From assembly GCA_049975385.1 (NCBI GenBank), contig JBNGDO010000225.1, positions 1 to 5,262 of the forward strand: 5,262 nt of DNA, in the 5' to 3' direction. The position numbers and the translations under genes are program-made. This document shows positions 1 to 5,262 of the stretch, piece by piece. Numbering within the stretch: position 1 is the stretch's first letter; each line of letters begins with the position of its first letter. The notes beneath the pieces were generated by a model. The model did not search any database and had not been told where the DNA came from. It saw only the letters and a list, made by a program, of their open reading frames with translations. This DNA is from DSWT01 sp049975385 (lineage in GTDB: Bacteria; Chloroflexota; Anaerolineae; B4-G1; SLSP01).

Positions 1-62
1 CTCAGTAGATCGAAAATTCCGTAAAGGTACGGCTTGACGCGAGATATATAGCCGGCCCATAC

Positions 63-156
63 TGTCATCCTTCGACAAGCTCAGGACAGGTCTCCGAACG
101 TAGTGAGAAATCTCGTTGTTGCAGAAACGAGACCCCTCACTGCGTTCGGGGTGACA
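63..156. repeat. Composite palindromic intergenic element
   Basis: This is a nested inverted repeat in the gene-free upstream region. Bases 92-107 pair with 136-151 over 16 positions (14 Watson-Crick and 2 G-T). After a 3/3 internal loop, 111-117 (TCTCGTT) pairs perfectly with 126-132 (AACGAGA) around an 8-base loop. The ends TGTCA (63-67) and TGACA (152-156) are also complementary, leaving 68-91 as a side arm in which TCCT and AGGA can pair. The near-matching G-T pairs and the defined ends are typical of dispersed REP-like or MITE-like elements, and the side arm (CTTCGACAAGCTCAGGA) resembles a motif I recall from intergenic repeats in several phyla. There is no T-tract on the + side, so a simple intrinsic terminator is unlikely. 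Being a dispersed repeat is inferred, since only one copy is in the window. Confidence 0.7.
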
Positions 157-192
157 AATTGCGAGTTACTGAGTCTACATTATACCAGAATT

Positions 193-198
193 GGGGGG
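193..198 (+). promoter_or_regulatory. Unusual G-run ribosome binding site for the SDR gene
   Basis: A run of six G lies 3 bases before the ATG at 202. It can pair with the anti-Shine-Dalgarno sequence only partly, through G-U wobble, and it is closer to the start than usual. It is the only purine-rich stretch near this ATG. The start is chosen mainly because the protein then begins 11 residues before the TGxxxGxG motif, as is usual for classical SDRs. The longer frame, opening with GTG at 103, would begin inside the palindromic element and add 33 residues unlike the family. Confidence 0.45.
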
Positions 199-201
199 CT
201 T

Positions 202-1020
202 ATGGCGGAGATAAGCGAAAAAGTCATCTTGGTGACGGGGGCTTCGTCGGGGATCGGGCGTGCGTGCGCGATAGCGTTGGCGCAGCAAGGACACCGCGTA
301 TACGGGACGAGCCGCGCACCACGCAGCACGGACGGCAACTTCACCATGCTCCCCATGGACGTGACCGACGCGGCATCGATCCAGGCAGCGGTGCAGACAC
401 TCCTCGAACGCGAAAGCCGCATCGACATCGTGGTGAACAACGCCGGCATCGGCTATGGCGGTGCGGTCGAAGATACCGCCATTGAGGAGGCACAGGCCAC
501 CTTCGAGACCAACTTCTTCGGCGCGCTGCGCGTCTGTCATGCCGTACTGCCGGCAATGCGGGAGCAAGGGAGCGGGACGATCATCAACATCAGTTCCATC
601 GGTGGAATAATCAGCCTGCCATTCCAGGGACTTTACAGCGCCAGCAAGTACGCGCTCGAAGCAATGAGCGAGGCCCTACGTATGGAAGTGAAGCGCTTTG
701 GCGTCCACGTGGTTCTGGTAGAGCCCGGCGATACCAACACACAGTTCACGGCCAACCGGCGCAGCACCCGTGGTGCGGAAGAAAACCCCGTCTACCGTGA
801 AGCATATCGGGGCACGCTGGCACGGATCGAGGCGGACGAGCGCAACGGCGCAGCACCGGAGACCATCGCCCGTGCCGTGCTGCGGATTGCGGCATCGCCA
901 CGCCCCAAAGTGCGCTACGTCGTTGGACCGTTTTACCAAAAGCTCGCGGTCATAGTGAAACGCCTCATCCCATCTGGATTGTTTGAACGGATCATTATGA
1001 TGACCTATGGCATCAAATAG
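202..1020 (+). CDS. Classical SDR family oxidoreductase (short-chain dehydrogenase)
   Basis: A 272-residue cytoplasmic NAD(P)-dependent oxidoreductase with one Rossmann-fold domain. All classical SDR landmarks are visible: the cofactor-binding glycine motif TGASSGIG at residues 12-19, D53 in the DVT segment that contacts adenine, NNAG at 79-82, and the full catalytic tetrad N104, S132, Y145 and K149 (Y-S-A-S-K). A PG motif follows at 175-176. T36-S37-R38 at the end of the second strand puts a basic residue where NADP(H)-preferring members have one, so NADP(H) is the more likely cofactor. Overall it looks closest to the 17-beta-hydroxysteroid-dehydrogenase-like subgroup, but substrate cannot be read from the sequence and a steroid should not be assumed. 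The tail after residue 230 is basic and ends in hydrophobic stretches. The gene is intact. The next gene starts 64 bases downstream on the same strand with no obvious terminator between, so co-transcription is possible. Confidence 0.93.
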   Translation: MAEISEKVILVTGASSGIGRACAIALAQQGHRVYGTSRAPRSTDGNFTMLPMDVTDAASIQAAVQTLLERESRIDIVVNNAGIGYGGAVEDTAIEEAQATFETNFFGALRVCHAVLPAMREQGSGTIINISSIGGIISLPFQGLYSASKYALEAMSEALRMEVKRFGVHVVLVEPGDTNTQFTANRRSTRGAEENPVYREAYRGTLARIEADERNGAAPETIARAVLRIAASPRPKVRYVVGPFYQKLAVIVKRLIPSGLFERIIMMTYGIK

Positions 1021-1070
1021 GCATCGCAACTCCATTGCGCACCATCGCGTACTATCCATATCAGGTGTGA

Positions 1071-1076
1071 AAGGAG
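1071..1076 (+). promoter_or_regulatory. Ribosome binding site of the DUF2807 lipoprotein gene
   Basis: AAGGAG ends 8 bases before the ATG at 1085, near-ideal spacing. It decides the start: an in-frame ATG at 1007 overlaps the end of the SDR gene, lacks such a site, and would put 26 polar residues in front of a clear signal peptide. Confidence 0.85.
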
Positions 1077-1084
1077 AAGGACAA

Positions 1085-1837
1085 ATGAAAAAGAGCATCA
1101 TCTCAGGGATCGTAGTGATAATTATGGCGACCAGCCTGGCATGTACGATCACGATTCCGAGTATAAACATTGACATCGATATGGAGAGAGTGGAAGGTTC
1201 TGGGAACGTGATCGAAGAAACCCGCGATGTGCGTGACTTCAGCCGCGTGCGCCTGGCGGGATTTGGCCATCTGTACATCGAACACGGGGAAACGGAATCG
1301 TTGCGCATCGAAGCCGAGGACAATCTCATGCAGTACATCACGACCGAGGTCAAGGACGGCGAACTTGACATCCGCTGGCAAAAGAACATCCTGGCGACCA
1401 ATCGCGAGCCGATCCACTTCTACCTGACCGTAAAGGCCCTGGATACGATCACGTTGGATGGCGCAGGCGACATCGAAGCGCCCAATATGCAGGCCGAGAC
1501 GTTCAGCGTGAACGCGAATGGTGCGGGCAACTTCGAGTTATTGCACCTGACAGCCGACTCGCTTGTCGTAACGATATCCGGCGCGGGCAACGTGACGGTG
1601 ACGGGCGAAGCGACGGCACAGACTGTGAAGATCAATGGCCTGGGGCAGCATCAAGCTCGTGATCTGTGGAGTACGACAGCCGAGGTCGAGATCAACGCGG
1701 CTGGTTCCGCCACGGTGCGTGTGAGCGACGCGTTGGACGCGAAGATCAATGGAGCCGGATCCGTCTATTACTACGGCAATCCCACCGTCTCCCAACGGGT
1801 GACCGGCGTGGGGCGTATCAGTCGCATCGAGGATTAA
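1085..1837 (+). CDS. Exported DUF2807 (GIN-type) beta-helix lipoprotein
   Basis: A 250-residue exported protein. Residues 1-19 form a signal peptide (two lysines, then a hydrophobic core) leading to T-S-L-A-C with C20. This fits the broad lipobox pattern, although the residue at -3 is Ser rather than Leu, so membrane anchoring by lipidation is likely rather than certain. The mature part has the DUF2807 layout: a GSGN entry (38-41), the D-F-S-R-V-R-L segment (51-57) that opens the domain, then a ladder of GxG turns at residues 126, 146, 166, 185, 205 (degenerate, AAG), 223 and 241. The spacing is 18-20 residues, as expected for coils of a right-handed beta-helix. The end, with YYYGNP (228-233) and GVGRI (241-245), is typical of the family. 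The biochemical role of DUF2807 proteins is not established; they are described as adhesin-head-like or envelope-stress-associated domains. The family call is firm and the function unknown. The next gene, nadE, is separated by a strong palindrome. Confidence 0.9.
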   Translation: MKKSIISGIVVIIMATSLACTITIPSINIDIDMERVEGSGNVIEETRDVRDFSRVRLAGFGHLYIEHGETESLRIEAEDNLMQYITTEVKDGELDIRWQKNILATNREPIHFYLTVKALDTITLDGAGDIEAPNMQAETFSVNANGAGNFELLHLTADSLVVTISGAGNVTVTGEATAQTVKINGLGQHQARDLWSTTAEVEINAAGSATVRVSDALDAKINGAGSVYYYGNPTVSQRVTGVGRISRIED

Positions 1838-1842
1838 AAACT

Positions 1843-1866
1843 ATGGCTGACCTCGCGAAGGTTTAG
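1843..1866 (+). other. Possible 7-codon leader frame (MADLAKV) before nadE
   Basis: An ATG at 1843 opens a 7-codon frame that ends in TAG at 1864-1866. A GAGGA sequence (1829-1833), inside the last codons of the DUF2807 gene, lies 9 bases before it, a workable Shine-Dalgarno distance. The frame runs through the whole left arm of the palindrome at 1849-1899, so translating ribosomes would keep that arm unpaired. The peptide has no run of regulatory codons. It may be a chance frame created by the repeat; no function is claimed. Confidence 0.15.
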
Positions 1867-1899
1867 GCAAACCGAAGGTTTGCACACCTTCGCGAGGTC
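1849..1899. repeat. Strong two-tier palindrome between the lipoprotein gene and nadE
   Basis: Bases 1849-1862 (GACCTCGCGAAGGT) pair perfectly with 1886-1899 over 14 bp. Inside, 1867-1873 (GCAAACC) pairs perfectly with 1877-1883 (GGTTTGC) around a GAA loop, with a small 4/2 internal loop between the stems. CGAAGGTTT also occurs twice as a direct repeat (1856-1864 and 1873-1881), so ACCTTCG at 1886-1892 can pair either with the outer left arm or with the nearer copy at 1873-1879. No T-tract follows on the + strand, so this is not a standard intrinsic terminator. It may be a dispersed palindromic repeat, a transcript-stabilising hairpin at the end of the lipoprotein message, or a folded leader in front of nadE. 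The pairing is seen directly; the role is inferred. Confidence 0.85.
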
Positions 1900-1906
1900 T
1901 CAATAT

Positions 1907-1912
1907 GAGGTG
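1907..1912 (+). promoter_or_regulatory. Ribosome binding site that sets the nadE start
   Basis: GAGGTG lies 3 bases before the ATG at 1916, with the GAGG core 5 bases away. An alternative in-frame TTG at 1880 would add 12 residues but lies inside the inner stem of the palindrome with no ribosome binding site. ATG 1916 also gives the normal family N-terminus, with the first beta strand (R-I-A-L-A-Q) at residues 5-10. The site begins only 7 bases after the palindrome ends. Confidence 0.75.
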
Positions 1913-1915
1913 AAT

Positions 1916-3643
1916 ATGTCCCGTTGGCGTATCGCGTTGGCACAGATCAACACGCTGGTCGGCGATCTTGAAGGAAACGCATGCAAGATCGAGGCTGGCA
2001 TTCACCGGGCGCGCGAACAAGGTGCAGACCTGGTCCTCTTTCCCGAACTAGCAGTGACCGGATATCCGCCAGAAGACCTGCTGTTAAAGCCTGCCTTCCT
2101 GGAGGCGAACATGGCGGTAGTGGCGAGGTTAGCACATGCGACGCAAGGAATCACCGTTATCGTCGGGTTCGCGGACGTGGATGACGATGTCTACAATGCC
2201 GCTGCCGTCCTGCACGATGGCGACTGGGTTCACACGTATCACAAGCATTATCTGCCCAACTACGCCGTCTTCGACGAGGATCGCTACTTCCGGCGCGGGG
2301 AAGCGATCCCCATCTACCGGCAAGACAGCATCGCGTTTGGGGTGAGCATCTGCGAGGACATCTGGTATCCGGCGGGGCCGCCCGAAATCCAGGCTGTGCA
2401 AGGCGGAGCGCGCCTGCTGGTCAACATCTCCGCATCGCCATACCACGCGGGCAAAAGCACTTCGCGCGAGCAGATGCTCGTGACGCGCGCCACGGACAAC
2501 GCTGCCGTCGTCGCCTTCTGCAATTTGGTGGGCGGGCAGGACGAACTGGTCTTCGACGGGGGCAGCGTCATCATCGACGAGCGAGGGCAGGTCATCGCAC
2601 GCGGTGCGCAGTTTGCGGAAGACTTCATCGTGGCGGACATCGACTTAAGCGCTGTATTCCGGCGACGACTGCACGATCCCCGGAGGCGCAAGGCTGCCGC
2701 CACACCGTTGACGACCGTGTCACTGTCCGAGATCGCACAAGATGCAACGACACAACTCGACCGCCCCACCCTCGAGCCGCACATCATCGAACCACTCCCG
2801 CCGCTGGCCGAAATCTACCAGGCATTGGTCTTGGGAACGCGGGACTACGTCCGCAAAAATGGCTTCGAAAAAGTGCTGATCGGGCTTTCCGGCGGCATCG
2901 ATTCATCGCTGGTGGCCTGCATCGCAGCGGATGCATTGGGGCCGGAGAATGTCGTCGGCGTGGCGATGCCCTCGCGCTACACCTCCGATATGAGCAACAC
3001 CGACGCGGCGCGCCTGGCGGACAATCTCGGCATCGATTTCTTGTCGATCCCCATCGAGAGTGTGTTCCAGGCATACCTGGAAGTCCTAGCGGAGCCTTTT
3101 GCCGGCACAAAGCCGAACGTCGCCGAGGAGAACGTGCAGGCGCGCATTCGCGGCAACTACCTGATGGCGCTCTCCAACAAGTTCGGTTGGCTGGTGCTGA
3201 CGACCGGCAACAAGAGCGAGATGAGTGTAGGTTACGCGACGCTTTACGGCGACATGGCGGGGGGCTATGCCGTCATCAAGGACGTGCTAAAGATGCTGGT
3301 ATACGATCTCTCGCACTGGCGCAACACACAGGGCAACATCCCCGTCATTCCCGAACGCTGTATCACGCGGCCCCCTTCAGCAGAACTGCGCCCGGATCAG
3401 AAGGACACGGACTCACTACCGCCTTACGAGGTATTGGATGCGATCCTCCAGGCTTATGTGGAAGAAGATCAGGCTCCAGAGGACATTGCAACACTCTACG
3501 GCGCAGATTTAGTACGGCGCGTGGTGCGAATGGTGGATCGCAACGAGTACAAGCGCAGGCAGGCCCCGCCGGGCGTGCGCATCACCACGCGGGCGTTCGG
3601 CAAGGACCGGCGCCTGCCGATCACGCAGCGGTTCACGAAATGA
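1916..3643 (+). CDS. nadE: Glutamine-dependent NAD+ synthetase
   Basis: A 575-residue two-domain cytoplasmic enzyme that converts nicotinic acid adenine dinucleotide to NAD+, using ATP and ammonia released from glutamine; this is the last step of both de novo and salvage NAD synthesis. The N-terminal nitrilase-type glutaminase (about residues 4-250) has the full catalytic triad: E44 in LFPEL, K110 in HKHYLPN and C146 in SICEDIWYP. The C-terminal synthetase domain (about 300-565) has the ATP-pyrophosphatase P-loop SGGIDSS at 325-331, then conserved ARIRGNYLMALSN, LTTGNKSEMSVGYATLYGD, KPP-like RPPSAELRPDQKD and a terminal ITTRAFGKDRRLPI segment. Length fits the shorter bacterial glutamine-dependent form, not the roughly 680-residue mycobacterial type or the ammonia-only form of about 275 residues. 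The gene is intact. No clear promoter sits directly before it; it may be read through from upstream genes across the palindrome at 1849-1899. Confidence 0.97.
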   Translation: MSRWRIALAQINTLVGDLEGNACKIEAGIHRAREQGADLVLFPELAVTGYPPEDLLLKPAFLEANMAVVARLAHATQGITVIVGFADVDDDVYNAAAVLHDGDWVHTYHKHYLPNYAVFDEDRYFRRGEAIPIYRQDSIAFGVSICEDIWYPAGPPEIQAVQGGARLLVNISASPYHAGKSTSREQMLVTRATDNAAVVAFCNLVGGQDELVFDGGSVIIDERGQVIARGAQFAEDFIVADIDLSAVFRRRLHDPRRRKAAATPLTTVSLSEIAQDATTQLDRPTLEPHIIEPLPPLAEIYQALVLGTRDYVRKNGFEKVLIGLSGGIDSSLVACIAADALGPENVVGVAMPSRYTSDMSNTDAARLADNLGIDFLSIPIESVFQAYLEVLAEPFAGTKPNVAEENVQARIRGNYLMALSNKFGWLVLTTGNKSEMSVGYATLYGDMAGGYAVIKDVLKMLVYDLSHWRNTQGNIPVIPERCITRPPSAELRPDQKDTDSLPPYEVLDAILQAYVEEDQAPEDIATLYGADLVRRVVRMVDRNEYKRRQAPPGVRITTRAFGKDRRLPITQRFTK

Positions 3644-3664
3644 AAAGACAACTCCTATATCAAT

Positions 3665-3692
3665 TTGATTTTCGATGTATTTAGGTTATAAT
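3665..3692 (+). promoter_or_regulatory. Sigma-70-type promoter for the C25-like gene
   Basis: A perfect -10 box TATAAT (3687-3692) follows a -35-like TTGATT (3665-3670, four of six consensus bases) at a 16-base spacing. The 117-base gap it lies in is much richer in A and T than the surrounding genes. Transcription would start near 3699, giving a leader of about 60 bases before the ATG at 3761. This suggests the C25-like gene has its own transcription unit. No hairpin terminator for nadE is visible in the same gap. Confidence 0.7.
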
Positions 3693-3760
3693 ATAGATCG
3701 ATTTCTTGCAAAATAATGTATTAATGGACGTTCAAAGTAGGAATTATTGGGAGAGAAACG

Positions 3761-5262
3761 ATGAAAGGAAAAGCCGTCTTTTACATTGTCAATGTAAGTC
3801 TAAGCTTATTGCTCGTGTTAGGCACTATCATCGCGTCGCCATTGCTGGCAGAGCGCACGTCGGATTCACCAGAAAGCCTCACTTTGATCGCGCCCTCGCC
3901 AGTTTTGCCAGATAACGCCACCGACGTTCCTCCCGGTCTGCACGTGCTGGCCTCCGACGCACAGGGGATAACGCTCGAACTCATCACGCCGGAGTACACG
4001 GTTGTTGAGGGTGAGGATAATCTCGGTCCGTGTTCGCAGCTCGTCGTCGATGGGTACAGCTACGCGGGCGTTTCAGGCGCGCCGGAACTGCCGGTCAAAG
4101 GCGCGATGGCTGGCATCCCGGCGCAAGGTGAGGTCACACTGACCGTATTGGAGGCCGAGACCGTCACCGTGCCGGAGAGGTACACGCTCTGCCCGGTCGG
4201 ACGTCCAATTGTGGAGATGAAGCCATCCGATGAACTTCTTCGCTACCAGGGCGAAGAGCACGTACGCGATGCGGCGATCTACACAACGGCAGGCTTTACG
4301 CCCACAGAGCCCGCGGCGCTGCTTTCCACAGGCTTCATCCGCAGCCAGCGGGTGGCGCAAGTGCAGTTCCGTCCCTTTCAGTACAATCCCGTCACCGGAG
4401 AACTGCAGTTTGCGCGGCGCATCCGCGTGCAATTGGCGTTCGACACAGTAATGAGCCGCAGCGCGCTGACCGCGTCGGCGATGAGCGCGTCTGCCGCGGG
4501 CGCAGTGGACGAGGGCGCGTTCGAGGACGTACTGCGCACTTCGCTCGTCAACTACGAAGACGCGCGCATCTGGCGCACGACATCGCAGCGGTTGCCATCC
4601 ACACTCACGGTACAGGCACCGGTGAGCGACGAAGCGTACAAAATCCTGGTGGATGAGGATGGCATCTACGAACTGACTTACACCGATCTTATAACGGCGG
4701 GCGTTCCCGTGGATACCCTCGACCCGCGCACGCTGCAATTGCACAACCAGGGCAGTCAGGTCGCCATCTACGTTGACGGAGAAGCAGACGGTGTGTTCGA
4801 CACTGACGACTACGTGCTTTTCTACGGCCAAAAGATGACGACGAAGCACACCGACGTCAACGTGTACTGGCTCACGTGGGGCGATGCAAATGGTCTGCGG
4901 ATGGCGACGTCCGATGGTACGCCAGGTGGGGGGGCGGATGTGCCTGAGTATTATCGTACTACGCAGCGAATTGAGGAAAATAAGATTTACCAATCTCCGC
5001 GCCCAAGCGGGCCCGACAACGACCGCTGGTATTGGCAGTTTGTATGGGCAACTACGCCGACGACATTCACGACAAGTTTTAACTTGACGCATCCCATCAC
5101 TACATCGACCAATGCAACGGTCACCGGTCTTTTCAAGGGTTACACTGCCGTGCCAGAGCATCATACGCAGGTATATCTCAACGGCGCTTTGCTGGACGAC
5201 GCAACATGGTTGCCTGCCGCTACACATATGTTCACTGCCACCGTGCCGCAGTCAGTGCTCAT
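3761..5262 (+). CDS. Secreted C25 (gingipain-like) peptidase family protein, N-terminal part
   Basis: The first 500 codons of an open frame that runs off the window; no stop is seen. A GGGAG ribosome binding site (3749-3753) lies 7 bases before the ATG. Residues 1-30 form a Sec signal peptide (KGK, then a long hydrophobic core, with likely cleavage after LLA at 30). Residues of about 70-230 resemble the C25 propeptide, including GAPELPVKG at 106-114. From 292 comes the segment YKILVDEDGIYELTYTDL, then LDPRTLQLHNQG (320-331), an acidic D-G-x-x-D-G-x-x-D loop (339-347) running into DDYVLFYG (349-356), and NVYWLTWG (367-374). These are hallmarks of the region just before the catalytic domain in C25 and PorU-like proteins. 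The rest looks like a beta-sandwich. The catalytic His and Cys would lie beyond the edge, so activity cannot be confirmed. In this family the propeptide normally holds the peptidase inactive until after export. A 384-residue frame on the opposite strand here (4073-5227) is a shadow. Confidence 0.8.
   Translation, partial: MKGKAVFYIVNVSLSLLLVLGTIIASPLLAERTSDSPESLTLIAPSPVLPDNATDVPPGLHVLASDAQGITLELITPEYTVVEGEDNLGPCSQLVVDGYSYAGVSGAPELPVKGAMAGIPAQGEVTLTVLEAETVTVPERYTLCPVGRPIVEMKPSDELLRYQGEEHVRDAAIYTTAGFTPTEPAALLSTGFIRSQRVAQVQFRPFQYNPVTGELQFARRIRVQLAFDTVMSRSALTASAMSASAAGAVDEGAFEDVLRTSLVNYEDARIWRTTSQRLPSTLTVQAPVSDEAYKILVDEDGIYELTYTDLITAGVPVDTLDPRTLQLHNQGSQVAIYVDGEADGVFDTDDYVLFYGQKMTTKHTDVNVYWLTWGDANGLRMATSDGTPGGGADVPEYYRTTQRIEENKIYQSPRPSGPDNDRWYWQFVWATTPTTFTTSFNLTHPITTSTNATVTGLFKGYTAVPEHHTQVYLNGALLDDATWLPAATHMFTATVPQSVL

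Noticed and set aside
34..63. Possible promoter with TTGACG (34-39) and CATACT (58-63) before the SDR gene
   Set aside because: The -10 matches only four of six bases with an 18-base spacer, and the transcript would have to cross the whole palindrome. It is too weak to list as a feature.
159..186. Possible promoter with TTGCGA (159-164) and TATACC (181-186)
   Set aside because: Both boxes are partial matches, and a start site near 193 would leave almost no room for the ribosome binding site of the SDR gene.
103..201. 33-residue N-terminal extension of the SDR from a GTG at 103
   Set aside because: It begins inside the palindromic element and encodes sequence unlike SDR N-termini; ATG 202 fits the family.
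1035..1062. Possible promoter between the SDR and the DUF2807 gene (TTGCGC and CATATC)
   Set aside because: Both boxes are weak and the implied start site would fall at the ribosome binding site; co-transcription is simpler.
676..1401. Open frame of 241 codons on the - strand across the SDR and DUF2807 genes
   Set aside because: It spans two well-supported + strand genes and the gap between them, and shows no domain or plausible ribosome binding site.
1836..1899. The palindrome before nadE as an intrinsic terminator
   Set aside because: There is no T-tract after it on the + strand. On the - strand a short T run lies about 8 bases away, but there is no - strand gene to terminate.
3706..3915. 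69-codon + strand frame overlapping the start of the C25-like gene
   Set aside because: It lies in another frame over a clear signal peptide start and has no ribosome binding site or recognisable content.
4073..5227. Long open frame of 384 codons on the - strand opposite the C25-like gene
   Set aside because: Its translation is rich in Arg, His and Cys with no recognisable domain, while the + strand frame shows a signal peptide and family motifs. It is explained by the codon bias of the real gene.

Overview
The window carries four genes, all on the + strand: a short-chain dehydrogenase/reductase (202-1020), a secreted DUF2807-type beta-helix lipoprotein (1085-1837), a glutamine-dependent NAD+ synthetase, nadE (1916-3643), and the first 500 codons of a large secreted protein with a C25 (gingipain-type) propeptide region (3761 to the window edge). 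There are no RNA genes, CRISPR arrays, transposase genes or integration signatures. The DNA is moderately GC-rich, apart from a distinctly AT-rich gap in front of the last gene. Together with the DUF2807 lipoprotein, the C25-like exported protein and the palindromic intergenic elements, this gives the look of an environmental Chloroflexota-type bacterium (Anaerolineae or Caldilineae-like). That placement is an inference from protein style, not proven by any marker gene here.

Layout. Bases 1-201 hold no gene. They hold a long imperfect palindrome (63-156) that looks like a dispersed intergenic repeat, ending about 45 bases before the SDR start. The SDR and the DUF2807 gene are 64 bases apart with no convincing promoter or terminator between them, so they may be co-transcribed. 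A second palindrome (1849-1899) fills most of the 78-base gap before nadE: a perfect 14-bp stem, capped by a 7-bp stem, ending just upstream of the nadE ribosome binding site. A 7-codon reading frame with its own Shine-Dalgarno-like sequence runs into its left arm. The 117-base gap after nadE contains the best promoter in the window, with a perfect TATAAT, which should give the C25-like gene its own transcription unit.

Function. NadE completes NAD+ synthesis, and the SDR uses NAD(H) or NADP(H); this is a general metabolic link and does not by itself show a dedicated pathway. The other two proteins are exported: one probably lipid-anchored, the other led by an ordinary signal peptide. The window reads as normal chromosomal housekeeping plus cell-surface genes. 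I see no clear new multi-gene system. The points most worth a second look are the two palindromic elements, especially the one before nadE, and the C25-like surface protein.
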